A DNA stretch of 64,000 bases from Tricholoma matsutake (Eukaryota; Basidiomycota; Agaricomycetes; Agaricales; Tricholomataceae), in NCBI GenBank assembly GCA_026075535.2, contig AP026539.1, positions 12,090,001 through 12,154,000 of the forward strand, given 5' to 3'. Positions 40,069-51,827 of the stretch are shown here, in pieces; within the stretch, counting starts at the first letter, position 1; every line of letters starts with the position of its first letter. The notes under the pieces are model-generated. The model searched no databases, had not been told where the DNA came from, and worked only from the letters and a program-made list of their open reading frames with translations. The position numbers were made by a program, and so were the translations under genes.

Positions 40069-42930
40069 CAGATATTCGAAAAGGAAGCATCGGAAAGATT
40101 CCCAGAATCAAGACCCTGGGATCATGCGATCGAGCTGAAAACAGACTTCATGGCGAAGGATTGCAGAATTTACCCATTGTCACTGGCAGAACAAAAGAAA
40201 CTCGACGAGTTTCTCGATGAAAGCCTACAGAAAGGATACATCTGACCATCGAAATCACCCATGGCATTGCCATTCTTCTTCGTTGCGAAGAAGGACTCGG
40301 ACGTGCTATGGCCCTGCCAAGATTACAGGTACTTGAACAATGGAACGATCAAGAACACCTACCCATTGCCGCTGGTAGGGGACCTGTTGGACAAACTGAG
40401 AGGGGCAAAATGGTTTACAAAATTGGACATCCGATGGGGATATCACAACGTCAGGATCAAGGATGGAGATCAATGGAAGGCAGCCTTCAAAACAAATCAG
40501 GGGCTGTTCGAACCAATGGTGATGTTCTTCGGATTATGCAACTCACCGGCGACTTTCCAGGCAATGATGAATGAGATATTCCGCTACATGATTGGAGAAG
40601 GATGGCTCGTGATTTACATGGACGACATCCTGATATTCTCTAAGGATCAGAACGAACACCAGGAAAGGACAAAGAGAGTACTGCAAAGACTGGTGGAAAA
40701 TGACTTATACCTGAAGCTGGAGAAGTGCAAGTTCAACGTCCACAAAGTGGAATTCTTGGGTCTAATCATCCGACCCAATGAAATTGCCATGGACAACACA
40801 AAACTGGCAGGTATACAGGATTGGCCAACCCCGACAAACGTAAAGGCAGTCAGATCTTTCCTGGGATTTGGAAACTTCTACAGGAAGTTTATTGGACATT
40901 TTGCGGAGACAAGCAGACTGCTTAATGAGCTGACGAAGAAGGACAAAACATTCAACTGGACAACCGAATGCGAACAGGCCTTTCAGACACTGAAAAGGAA
41001 ATTCGCAGAAGCACCGGTACTGCTGATGCCAGACCCGACAAAGCCATTCACGATCGAATCAGACGCCTCAAAACACGTGACAGGAGGAGTGCTGAGACAA
41101 AGGGATATGAATGGAGACTGGCATCCGTGCGGATACATATCGCATGCACTGACACCAACGGAATGGAACTATGAGATATACGACAGGGAACTTCTGGCAA
41201 TAGTACAATCACTGGAAACTTGGAGACACTACTTGCTGGGTTCAGAACACCCGGTAGTAATCCTCTCGGATCACAAGAACCTAACGTACTTCCAGATGGC
41301 ACAGAAACTGAACAGACGACAGGCAAGATGGAGCTTATTCCTATCGGAATTCGACTTGCAACTCGTCCACATACCTGGATCTCAGATGGTACAGAGCGAT
41401 GCGCTATCATGGAGAGCAGACCATATACCGGAAGAAGACAATGATAATGAAGATGTCACAATGCTGCCAGAAACAGTATTTGTGAAATTCATTGACACAG
41501 AAATGCATGATCTACTTGCAGGTAGTATCATGAAAGACGATCTGGTAAAAAGCGCAATCGAGGTGCTAAAGACAAAAGGAACACCGCTGATCAAGTCAGC
41601 ATTGGAAGATTGGAAAATAGAAGACGGCCTTCTATTCTTCCGAGACAGGTGCTACGTCCCAGACAACGGAGATCTACGGAAGAAGCTGGTGCAAAAATAC
41701 CACGAAGGAGTAACCAGCGGACACCAGGGACAATGGCAGACAACAGAAATGATCAGGAGGGACTACTGGTGGCCAGGAATGATGACATACATCAAGAACT
41801 ATGTCACTGGATGTGCCACATGCCAGCAAATGAAGGTCAATACCCACCCGACAACACCCCCACTGCAACCGATCAAATCCGAAGCGACAAGACCATTCAC
41901 GATGGTGACGACAGATTTCATAACCGACCTACCAGAGTCCGATGGTTATGATACACTCATGGTCATGGTAGAACATGGGCTTATGAAGGGGGTCATTTTT
42001 ATCCCTTGCAGGAAAACTGTGGATGCACTGGGAGTGGCCACCCTCTACCTAGACAATGTCTACAATCCCAGACAAGATCATCTCTGACAGAGACCCACGA
42101 TTTGCCTCACAGCTGTTCCAGGAGCTAGAAGATTGCTCGGAATCAAGCTAGCGATGAGTACGGCATACCACCCCCAGACCGATGGAGAGACCGAACAGGT
42201 GAACCAAGAAGTAGAAGTGTACCTGTGGATCTTCTGCTTGAACAACCAGGAGAATTGGAAACACCTCCTCCTGACTGCAGAATTCATGCACAACCAGAGG
42301 ACACACTCAGTACAGAGGAACTCCCCATTCTACCTCATGATGGGCTATGAGCCCAAGGCGATCCCCCTCCCCTACCTAAAGACAAACATACCAGCCATAG
42401 AAAAGCAACTTGTGGCACTGCAACAGGCCTGAGATGAAGCAAAGGCAACACACGAGTTAGCCAGACAGATGATGGCAGAAAGGACGACAAGACACTTCAC
42501 CCCATTCAAAGAAGGAGACAGAGTGTGGCTAGAGGTGAAGAACCTCAGAACAACTCATGCAACAAAGAAGCTCGCACCAAAAAGAGAAGGACCATTCACC
42601 ATCAAAAAGGTCCTGAGCCCACTCTCCTACCAACTGAAGTTGCCAGAACAGTGGAAAATACACCCGGTGTTCCATGCAGCACTCCTTTCCCTGTATAAAG
42701 AAACTGAGACACATGGACTGAACTTCCCAGAACCACCGCCCGACCTGATAGAAGGTGAATCAGAGTATGAAGTGGAAGCGATCATTGGACACAAGAAGAA
42801 AGGAAAGACCATGCACTTTCTAGTGAAGTGGGTCGGATACCCGACCTCGGAGAACTTGTGGGAGCCCGAGGGAAACCTGAAACATGCCAAGACAATCCTA
42901 GGGGCATATAAACAGCGACGACAGCTGTAG
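40069..42930 (+). pseudogene. pol: RT, RNase H, integrase, chromodomain (A3)
   Basis: It is in the same frame as the upstream piece. TGA 40243-40245 (GYI*PSKSPMA) is CGA in F. From 40261 a 608-codon stretch is open: RT ([38 protein letters not shown] intact), RNase H ([29 protein letters not shown]) and the zinc domain (HEGVTSGHQGQW, GCATCQQMK). Integrase is damaged by an 11-base deletion at about 42066 and a 1-base deletion near 42128, which together restore frame but leave the second Asp region unread. TGA 42430-42432 also interrupts. The chromodomain (EYEVEAIIGHKKK, LVKWVGYPTSENLWEP) is intact. Confidence 0.88.
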
Positions 42931-43548
42931 AACCCCCAAGACTGAAAACACCCACCAAACCAAGTACGAAACAAACCACGGAATGCCCCCCTCTACATTG
43001 ACATTACACACACTGATACAAACCCCAGCAAGGGCTGGATGAACAGTCGTTGACCAATGACCATTGATGAACATACTCCCAGGCAGACCCTCATAGATAT
43101 GCCCGCATGGGATTCCCTTCTGGATAACAAGGGACGATTGGATAAGAAGAATGACCTCGACCTGTCCAAGGTGCTGCCTCTTTGCCTGGAGGAGCATGAA
43201 AGCGGACTACGCCTTGGTGAGGACCCAATACAAAGAATGGTGCTTTGAGGGGGAACTAGACGAGGAAGACTACTTCCCAGAGGATTTCTATATTGATTGA
43301 GAAGGACTTGCCCCCGGCAGAAGACCGCTGTCGGGCATAAGTGCACCTCTGTGGAGAGACCTCCAGTCGAATACCAACTACAACAACAAGAGCGGATATA
43401 GCCTGGCGAAAAGGCTCCTGCTTGGAGAACACGGAGAGCTGGGAACCCTACTGCACTCCAACTGATTCCCTCAGACCCCGACCCGCCCCACCTCCTGAGT
43501 GGAGAAAAGAAGATGGTGATCAAAGTCAGTGACTTCGAAGATAGAGAG
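42931..43548 (+). pseudogene. Accessory cassette X (A3)
   Basis: Both overlapping frames of A1 are recognisable: MPAWDSLLDNKGRLDKKN and LDLSKVLPLCLEEHE in one (43057-43248), then VRTQYKEWCFEGELDEEDYF, FYID, a TGA, and SGYSLAKRLLLGEHGELGTL in the next, with a further TGA before FPQTPTRPT. The order and the frame step are the same as in A1 and C. Function unknown. Confidence 0.5.
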
Positions 43549-43555
43549 AGGGTGA

Positions 43556-44320
43556 TGTTACAATTTTGTTATCATAACCCAGGATGACCAGATGTATGCC
43601 GGCAAGGCTGGGTACTTTATTTTTCTCATTCGACTCAACTCACTTCTGATGGGAGACACTTTGACACATGGTGACTCCATGCACCTGAACCCACTCCCAC
43701 ACATGCTGTGATACAACAGCCCCTTGACATGAGGTCCATAACGTCAGACTCTCATGATCAACACGCTGCGCTGCAGCATGTCCTTGACATTGGATCCTTG
43801 ACATTGGATCCGTGACATCGGACGCCTCATGCTAGGGATGAGGCTTATCTCTTATTGTTCCCTGACATGCTGCGCCACAGCACTCCATGACATCGGACAC
43901 CTCATGCAAGGCATGAGGCCTATTATCTCTATTCTTACTTGATATGCATCTACCTTTCTGATTGGATGATAGGTAGTCCTAGAATAGTATATAAGCTGTA
44001 GCTACACTCTGTGTATTCCTCAGCTTGACCTAATTCAAATAACAGTCTTAGACTCAACCAGAACACTCAACAGCTTAGGAAGCCCCTAACTGTGATAACT
44101 CAAACTCGACAGTTGGAAAGCCTCCAACTGTGATACACGAACCGACGGTCTACTCAGAAACCCTCTGAGTAAGGATAGCTGTGTCGACTTAGGAAGCACC
44201 AAGTCCCAAACAGAACCCGATACAGTAAGAAAGCCTCTTACTGCAAGAACCGATACAGTTGGAAAGCCTCCAACTGCAACATACGAAGACTAGGCTGAGT
44301 TGAGACCTATAGTCTTAACA
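43556..44320 (+). repeat. 3' LTR of A3 (765 bp)
   Basis: It is preceded by the purine tract gaagatagagagagggtga. Starts TGTTACAATT and ends AGTCTTAACA. Compared with 36861-37626, differences such as CGACCAG/TGACCAG, CTCGACTC/CTCAACTC and GATCGACACG/GATCAACACG are C-to-T or G-to-A at CpG. Confidence 0.95.
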
Positions 44321-44471
44321 GTTCGGACAGGGGTGGAAAGGTCAGGAATAGTTAAGAGGATGATTAGGGAGTCAGGGTCAGAAAGAGCGGACACATTGAG
44401 ACGGACATAGGCAGCCATGTGGGTAAGGTCAATGCAACCCCCAGCCCCAATGGCTGTATCCTGAGGGTTGC

Positions 44472-44486
44472 GGACTATTTTTCTGA
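44472..44486 (-). promoter_or_regulatory. Putative -1 frameshift site at gag stop (D1)
   Basis: On the minus strand GAA AAA TAG ends gag. Slipping back one base on the A run gives GAA AAA ATA GTC, continuing into pol (IVRNPQDTA). D2 has the same arrangement at 61361-61371. The A5 run at the conserved TAG suggests programmed minus-one frameshifting. Confidence 0.5.
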
Positions 44487-45853
44487 GTCCGCAGAATTGG
44501 GAATCACAGTGGATGCACGGGCTTTTGCAGCTTTAGACTTCGGGCAGTTTCCTGCTATGTGCCCTTCTTCACTGCAGTAGAGGCAAAGTCTTTCCCGCAT
44601 GCGACGTTCTCGTTCATCCGCAGTAAGTTTGCCATTCTTCCCCAACTTGTCGGAGATGGACAACTTGGAAGTGTTCTTTGTCGTGGAGGGCTGCTGGTTG
44701 GAGGAGTTTCCCCGAGGGGAGCTCGACGAGGATTGATTGGTGGACTGGGAGGAACCTTTGGGGTTGTCCTTCTTGACAGGGTTAGAAGAGTTCCCGTAAT
44801 TCTTAGTTTCGAACCGGGTTTCATCTTCCTGCATCCAGTAGATATTGTCACAGTCCTGTGCTTTCAAGCGCAGTCCTGCAAGGGTGTCGGGTTTACCACC
44901 CCGAAGGATTTCTATACAAAGTCGGAGCGGAAGACCATGGAAATAGCGGTCACGGAGGGCTGCCTCATTCCAGTTGACCCTAGAAGCTAATTCCCAAAAG
45001 TCAATGTTATCCTTTGTGATGCGACCACTTTCTTTATTGCTAAATCGGAAAGAGCTTTTTCCGCATCCCCAAGCGGGTCGTGCGGGCCGAAGTTACTCTC
45101 TAGTTCGGCGAGAAAAGCCTCATAATCCCACATCCAGTGTGCGGAATCGGTCGGGTTGTTAAGACCGGGCTCAAACCAGCTGAGAGCTGATCCCTTGAGA
45201 TAAGAAAGGATAAATATGATCTTTTTCTCATCAGAGGAAAATAAGTGTGGGCGGTCACAGAAATGAAGGTTACACAAGACTAGGAAGTCTCTAAGTTTCT
45301 TTGGGTTGGAGCCATTGAAGGTGTCGGGGTCGCGAACTTTGATTTTCTTGGTCTTGGGTGCATTATTTTGTCAGAGGGTGCGGATACTCTCTGAGAGGTT
45401 GTAAAGAACATCTATGAACCTATCCCCTGGATCAGGGTTTCCCCCCGCAGGAGGTTGATCGTCAGGATCATTGGGATCGGGGTCACCCCCAGGGCTGTCC
45501 GGACCACTAGGGTCGTCGGGTCTGCTGGGAGGTCTGTCCTCTAGACCACGATCTTCCAATCCATAGGGTTCAGGCTGGTTGATGCCCCCTACGTACTCAA
45601 GGGGAGTCGTGGGTCGGGATTCTTCCGGATTCACGGGAGATTGTTGAGCTTGAGTAGACATGAGGTTTGCACTGATTGATGGGGCTCTGAAACTGATTTG
45701 TTGGAAAATGTTGGAAGGTCTGGAAGTTACTCCGAATGTTGAGGCGGGTCGTGGGCTAGGAAGTGTGGATCGCTGAATTGCAGAGATCCCTGGAATGGTA
45801 CCGGCGCGCTGAGAGTTTCTGGTTGTGCGCTGGCGAGTTTCAGTTGGGGTCAT
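44475..45853 (-). pseudogene. gag: gag (D1)
   Basis: Starts MTPTETRQRTTRNSQ at 45853. It has a Pro/Asp/Gly-rich region (GGDPDPNDPDDQPPAGGN), capsid-like KVRDPDTFNGSNPKKLRDFL, LSYLKGSALSWFEPGL and a classic zinc knuckle CLYCSEEGHIAGNC. Breaks are a TGA at RTL*QNNAP (D2 has CGA) and a one-base loss near 45023. It ends at TAG 44475-44477, the natural gag stop shared with D2. Confidence 0.85.
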
Positions 45854-45890
45854 AGGAGAAGAGACGAGTGAAGTGTGAGTTCGTATATAC

Positions 45891-46588
45891 TGTTAAGAAC
45901 TGATCCGAAAGGGCTCGTCGGAATCTGGTCGGACCCAGCGGGTGTTTGAGAGCAGAAGATTGTCGGGTTGTAGCGGATTATGCAGATGGGTAATGAAAAG
46001 GACTTGGCTTCAGCTTGTAAGAAGCTGTGCCCTTCACCTCATCTGGTGTCCTAATTTCGAGTAGAGTTTTTAGAGATAGGAGCGGGAGAGTGCAGGTAAA
46101 TGCGGGAAGGAGTACAGAGGGACTTAGGTTAAGTTCAGATGAGACTAGAACTTCATAGGGGAACTAGAGGTTGAGTCGAATGGAGTTCAGACTCTTAGAG
46201 GTCAGGAGTTGGAGTAGAAGGAGGTTTTAGATTGACAGGGTAAAGTCGAGTCTATGTCGATATATGAACTGAGGAATACAAAGCGAAACTAACTAAGCTT
46301 AAATACTAGAGTCTGGAACAAGAGCGGAACGGAAATGGAAACTGCGGCAGTGTCTCAACTGCATAGATAAATTGCCTAGCGGAGGCCACACAGGAATCCG
46401 TAGTCGAATTTGCAAAACTAGATGGCAGCCTTGGGAGGCAGCCATGGTTGCTGTACATGGCGGCCTGGTGCACAGCAGTGTGGGCAGTGCAAAGGGGGCC
46501 AGAACGAAGGCAGTAGGAGTTGAGTTAGGAAAAGCGGAAAAGATTGGAAGGTTGTGGGTTCCAAGTGGGCAAGGAATGGATTGTGACA
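45891..46588 (-). repeat. 5' LTR of D1 (698 bp)
   Basis: Minus strand: starts TGTCACAATCC at 46588, ends GTTCTTAACA at 45891. A TATA-like TATTTAAG is near 46303. 46260-46270 read on the minus strand is AGTTCATATAT, one base off the complement of the primer site ATATACGAACT at 45878-45888, two bases inside the element. Confidence 0.9.
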
Positions 46589-46701
46589 CATACCCATAAC
46601 CCTTCCAATGCACCAAGGACTGGAGTTTTCCTCAACGCAACCTGCTGTCCAAGATTGACTCAACTTCATACTGGGGTTCCCCCCCAATCACTGCAGGCAG
46701 T
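46589..46701 (-). pseudogene. pol: Chromodomain piece of the minus-strand family-B element
   Basis: Minus strand reads EPQYEVESILDSRLR*GKLQ-type sequence and LVHWKGYGY, ending exactly where the D1 LTR begins. It corresponds to B1 5917-6018. Its upstream side ends at gcagt(g), the direct repeat that also borders 47996. It is therefore the continuation of the element at 48001-51827. Confidence 0.75.
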
Positions 46702-47995
46702 GATAGGTCCACCTTGTCATTCAAGCTCGGAAAACACATCCATGATTGTTGAAGCTCTACACACCCCTCGGAAGCTCTACAAACCTCTGCAAACCTCTAC
46801 AAAGTCACGAGAATGCTTCAAAATTCTTCACAACACCTCGAAATTATTTGTATGCCTTTGGCTGCCATAATACAATTCCCCCAACCTTCATACAGCTCAG
46901 GATATATACTTGGAACATTGTTGATGAGTTACAAACCAGTTTCGAGCAATATCGCAGCAATATCAGCTTTCGAACATGTCTGATATTTCCTTGACTGACT
47001 TCGAAAACCATCGAACATCGAAAATCGACATCGGACACTATATTGCTATCTGAATGGTCATCGCACACATGCCAGATGTATCCCCTATCATTGTTGAACA
47101 ATATCGCACCAATTTCGGGCCACAAACGAAGTCTGAAGAAACTTCAAAAATCTTCGAAAAACCTCGAACCTTGAAAACATCTTTGGACACAGTAGTTTCT
47201 ATTCAAACAATCTTTGGACACATGCTGGACACATGGGACACTGTCTCAAGTATATTGAACACATTTCGACTGCATGTCCACACATACAATCTGCTCAAAG
47301 CAGTTTCCAATGTTTTATGCAATTTATAACAAGGACAGTCCACTTTTAGCTATTCTTTCTTATTATTTCTTCATAATGTGTTATATTCACCCTTTCTAGT
47401 TTCGCTTTATTGTTCTGATATACTTCTATTGTCTTTTGCCTCAAGTTTTCCACATGTTTGCCTCATGTTCTCTAGCCTTTTTAGGTAGTTTCTTTATTTT
47501 ATATAAAAAGATGTACTAGATACAAAGAAAAAGAAGAAAGTCGTCATCTTCCTCCCAGATCAGAGTGATTTGAGAGTTCAGTTTAGTCTTATTCAGTCCA
47601 AAGTTTGGTGTTTTATGCTAAACTTCCTTGAAATTCCTTGAAATTCCTTGCGTTACGCTATTTTCACTCTCATTTCCCTCAATTCACCTTTGCTTTGCTT
47701 CTACTACTCATCTAGTCCCACGATCTTGCATCCAAACATATTTGTGCACTCAAAATTCCTTGAAACATCTTTGAGAAAACCTCAAAAAATATTGCAACTC
47801 CTCAAAAATCCTCAAAAGTCCTCAAAACACATTCTTTTAGCTTTGAACTGCTTCGACAAGCAGTTGTTTTATGACTATTTGATGGTCGGTCTGACAGGTG
47901 ACACTAGAGGGCCTCACATCCTTCCTCTGACTTGTGTTATACCATCCAAAGCCTTTTTGTGGGTTTTGTTTGGGTTTCCAGGTTGAGCATCATCA
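46702..47995. mobile_element. Unidentified 1.3 kb insertion with 5-6 bp flanking repeat
   Basis: It is flanked by GCAGTG at 46697-46702 and 47996-48001, in the middle of a family-B chromodomain region that is continuous in B1. The content is AT-rich with repeated cctcgaa/cttgaaa words, pyrimidine-rich tracts and no convincing ORF. No terminal inverted repeat was found. It could be a solo LTR of an unseen family or a non-autonomous element. Confidence 0.6.
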
Positions 47996-48009
47996 GCAGT
48001 GGTGGTGGA

Positions 48010-49816
48010 TGTGAATGGCATCCAGGGAATGGTTCTGGGGGAGCTGGAAGGAGTTTGACAACATGGAACACTGGGTGGAGTCTGGACATGGAGGCTGGGA
48101 GGCATAGACAATAGGCATGCATCCAACACACTTACTTCATGATGGAGAAAGGTCCCAGGAAGTGATGAGTGAGTTTCTTGGATGGATACATAGTGGAGAT
48201 GTCACTGGAGTCAAGATAAACTTGATCACCAACCTTGTACTGAGGGGTCAGAGAATGGTGTTGGTTGTAAAAGTGCACCATGTCGTCCTTCGCCTTTGCC
48301 TCCTCCAAGCTATCCCACATGTGTTCTGTGAACTCATTCACCATCTCAATGTGTGAGGGAGTTTGGTGAGGTTCAAATCCAATGCGTGGATGTTGTCCAG
48401 TGTCTAAAAGGAAAGGGGTCTGTTGAGTGGAAGCATGGACATGGTTGTTGTATCCAAACTCAGCCAAGGAGAGAAGATTGTCCCAATTGTCCTGGTGCTC
48501 ATTGATGAAGATGCAGATGTACTGCTCCAGTTCCTGGTTGACTCACTCAGTCTGGCCATCGGTTTGTGGGTGATAGGTGGTCAAAGCAAGGAGTTTGATC
48601 CCCAGAAGTTGGTACAGCTCACGAGTGAACTATGCCATGAACTGAGGGCCATGTTCAGAGAGGAAAGCACCAGGAAGTCCATGTAATTTCCACACATGGT
48701 GGAGATAGAGTCAGGTGACACCCAGGGTGCTGACAGTGGTGCAAGTGGGAATGAAGTGAGTGCATTTTCCCACTGAATCAACTGTGCACATAACCACATC
48801 AAACCCATTTGACTCTGGCAACTCCACCACAAAATCGACGCTGACAACATCCCAACAACTCTCTGGAACAAGAAAAGGGTGTAGCTCACCAATGGGTTTG
48901 CAATGAGGAATCTTGGCGCATAAGCAAAGGTCACAAGTATGACAATACTGACCAATGAGTTGTGACATTTGTGGCCACCAATAATTCCATGAGGTGAGCT
49001 CCAAGGTCTTCCAGTGTCCAGGATGACCAGGAATCTGGGAGTCATGGTGTTGAGATATGATGTGCTGGTGAAGGTCTGGGTCATTGGGGACATAGATGTG
49101 ATCCCTGAAATACAACAAGTCCTCCTTTTCAGCCCACTCTGCCACACACAAGGAAAGGGTGGATCCCTTCCTCAGTTCTTTAATAGCTCAGGCAACAACA
49201 TCCTCATGTAAACCACTATCGTTTGCATGATGAATGTCACATAGGATGTCCTGCTCCTTGCCCTGGGGTGCGATGCCTTCCAGTGCCCAAATGGTGAACA
49301 GGTCTGGCTGCAACAACACAATGTTTTGATTGTCATCAGTGCCATCCCCATGGTCTGCACATCAGGAGAGGGCATCAGTCTTCCCCATGCTGCAACCCGG
49401 ATGGTGGTGCAAGGAGAAGTCAAATCTGGATAGATACAGGGACCAATGAGCTTGATGATGATTCAATTTCTTGGCCATCATGAAGTACTCAAGATTCTTG
49501 TGATCCATCCAAATTTCCACCTTGTGTTAGGCACCCTCGAGGAAGTGTTGCCACTCCTCAAGTGCATGCATCATCACCATCATCTCCTTGTCATGGATTT
49601 CATAGTTTTGCTCTACCACACTAAGGATTTTGGAGTAGAACACAACAGGATGCCACTTCTGGTCCTCTGGAGACTGCTGAGACAATACGGTACCTGTCGC
49701 AAAGTCAGAACTGTCAGCTTCTACATGAAAAGGGTGCAAATTGTCAGCAAAGGTAAGAATAGGAGTGGAAGTGACCATCTCCTTAAGCTTTTCAAATGCC
49801 TCCTGTTGTGCATTAT
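48010..49816 (-). pseudogene. pol: RNase H, integrase and GPY region (B2)
   Basis: RNase H end: FHVEADSSDFATGTVLSQ, NYEIHDKEMMVMMHALEEW. Integrase: LEGIAPQGKEQDI in frame (B1 lost a base here), AEWAEKEDLLYFRDHIYVPN, zinc residues HHDSQIPGHPGHW and CHTCDLCLC, and SVDFVVELPESNGFD with the catalytic Asp kept. Then STLGVT, where the frame is lost. FLLDTGQHPRIGFEP shows CAA where B1 has TGA, both explainable from CGA. The segment ends in a His/Pro tract at the 48001 junction. Confidence 0.8.
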
Positions 49817-50465
49817 TGTTAAGGGCAAAGCCTCAACCACTCGATCCAGTCAATGTCATTCGACGAGTCATTTGGCACTGGTCTTACTCAGAGCATCCAA
49901 CATAAGATGGATAGTGCACTCTAGCAGGCCTTCTGCATAGAGTCATTTAGGTTCATGCACTAAGGGGCTTCCTTAGTGGTTTTGAGTAAGTTTATGAGTT
50001 TGCAAGTTAAGGCTGTAGTTTGCCTAGATCTAAACTAAGGACATCCCTACTATGAGTTGCAGTACTTGTACTACAAGGGGGGTCCTTATTGTCCAATCAG
50101 AAAGATAGATGCATATCAAGTAAGAATAGAAACAATAAGCCTCATGCCTTGCATGAGGCATCCGATGTCATGGAGTGCTGTGGCGCAGCATGTCGATTGT
50201 GAGAGTCCAATGTCATGGACCTCATGTCAAGGGGCTGTCATATCACAGCATGTGTGGGAGTGGGTTTGGGTGCATGGAGTCACCATGTGTCAAGGGTGCC
50301 TTCCACAGGAAGGGGATCAAATGCATGCAGTCAGTGTGTGTCCTGTGTGTGTCTGGTGTCAAGGACATGCCCTAGGCATGAATCATGGAGGGCCTCCTGT
50401 CTGGAGGGGATTGTTGGGTCAGTCAGGTCAGTTGGGTTCCATGAGTTACAAGGAAAATTGTAACA
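49817..50465 (-). repeat. Solo LTR, family E (649 bp), target duplication ATTAT
   Basis: Plus strand starts TGTTAAGGGC and ends AAATTGTAACA, the reverse complement of the E LTR. Direct repeats attat flank it at 49812-49816 and 50466-50470. Removing one repeat plus the LTR restores the family-B sequence (tgtgcattatcccacc). It is a clean product of LTR-LTR recombination. Confidence 0.95.
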
Positions 50466-50471
50466 ATTATC

Positions 50472-51827
50472 CCACCTCCATGCCTCCTTTCCTGTGAAGT
50501 CAAACAGTGGTCATGCATGATGTGAGAAATCCTTGATAAAATCCCAATAGAAATTGATGAAGCCCAGGAAAGACTGCACCTCTTTCTTGTTCATGGGTGT
50601 CAACCAAGCCATGACCCTATTCACCTTGATAGGATCCATCTCCACCTGACCCTCCAAGATAATCAGGCTGAGTTACTCGATCTTGGTCTTCTCAAACTTG
50701 CACTTGTCCTGATGAAGGTAGGGTTTGTACTGTCAAATCCATTCTAGGATGAGGCATGTGATGCAATGGTGCTCTTCAACCATGCAAGTGAAGATGAGAA
50801 TGTCATTGAGATAGATACAAACAACACCTTCAAGGATGAGGTCATGGAAGATGTCATTCATCATGGTCTGAAAGGTGGCAGGACAATTAGTAAGGCCAAA
50901 GAACATGATGAGTGGTTCAAAAAGACCACGGTTAGTACAAAAGGCTGCCTTCACTCATCTCCCTCCTTTATCCTCACATTATTGTAGCCCCAATGGATGT
51001 CAAGCTTGGTGAAGTATCGGGCTCCATGGAGTTGGTTCACAAGTTCAGAGATGAGAGGTAATGGGTAGCGATTTTTGACCATGATGTTGTTGAGCCTTCT
51101 GTAGTCTTGAACTGGTCAAAGTGAGCCATCCTTCTTCTTGACAAAAAAAAGGGAGAGGCCATGGGTGACTTTGATGGTCAAATACATCCAGAGGCCAGGT
51201 GCTCATCGATTCCCTGGTCAAGCTGTCACTGTTCAGGAGAGAGAGGATAGACCTTGCAGGATGAAGGGGTTGCACCAGGGGTGAGTTTGATCACATGATC
51301 CCATGGCTTGCGTGCAGGGAGAGAGTTGAATGATTCCTTGGAGAACATGTCCCCAAACTCATGAAGATGAGGAAGCAAGGAATCAGTAGAGGATTTAGCA
51401 GCATTGTTTTTGTGGAAGGCCTCAGTGAGCCATTGAGATATGGTTGAGGTAGCACACACCTTGTGCAATGGACGAATCACAGTGTAGAAGATCCAAACAC
51501 CTTCCTCCACTTCCTCTGGCTCCTCATCATTATCATCTGAGTCCAGCATCAGATCAGGAACCCCTTCTAACTCCACTTCAGGTATAGGCAGGGGTCTGGC
51601 ATGACACTTCTGAGTACATCATATTGAGGCCCTTTGTCCACAATGTTCTTGTCTGGCTTCCGTGAAACAAGTGCAACGGTGAGATGGACACCAGCTCATT
51701 GTAACCTCCCCAGTATGCTAATTGACCTCTGGGTTATGGTCTCGAAGCCATGGATAGCCCAAAATCCCCTTCTGCTTTCCCAATTGAGTGACAGCAAAAA
51801 GGGCAAGCTCACTATGATCTTTGTACA
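50472..51827 (-). pseudogene. pol: Protease end, linker and RT (B2)
   Basis: Protease end: LFAVTQLGKQKGILGYPWLR. Linker and RT approach: [65 protein letters not shown] and [11 protein letters not shown], where B1 has YLDD (CTCGAT to CTCAAT). Several stops break the frame between 50470 and 50730 and between 51000 and 51230. Confidence 0.8.

Larger units (their letters stand above)
36861..44320 (+). mobile_element. Ty3/gypsy chromovirus A3 (family A, full length, 7.46 kb)
   Basis: Both LTRs, primer site, gag, pol, cassette X and polypurine tract are present. It is inserted in D1 in the opposite orientation. Flanks are gttca on the left and gttcg on the right, a 5-bp target duplication with one transition. 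D2 has the uninterrupted site (tttctgaaccctta near 61504). The two LTRs differ almost only by transitions, many at CpG. This copy serves as the reference for the family. Confidence 0.95.
33241..46588 (-). mobile_element. Ty3/gypsy chromovirus D1 (family D), split by A3
   Basis: Minus strand. The 5' LTR is 45891-46588, gag 44475-45853, pol 36860 down to 33324. Element A3 (36861-44320) sits just before the protease active site. Its 5' LTR is inserted in the chromodomain of a family-B element (46589 onward). No D 3' LTR is found at the left; instead the Cys-rich gene abuts, so the 3' end is lost or rearranged. D2 on the plus strand is the sister copy. Confidence 0.88.
48001..51827 (-). mobile_element. 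Family-B element B2, 5' truncated, interrupted by solo LTR
   Basis: Minus strand. At 51827 the match to B1 starts abruptly at tacaaagatcatagtgagc. Then come the end of protease, an acidic linker (DSDDNDEEPEEVEEGV), RT, RNase H, integrase and GPY region down to 48001. It retains the protease-RT linker that B1 lost. The solo LTR at 49817-50465 splits RNase H. The downstream remainder is at 46589-46701 and probably the LTR piece at 27012-27252. Confidence 0.85.
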
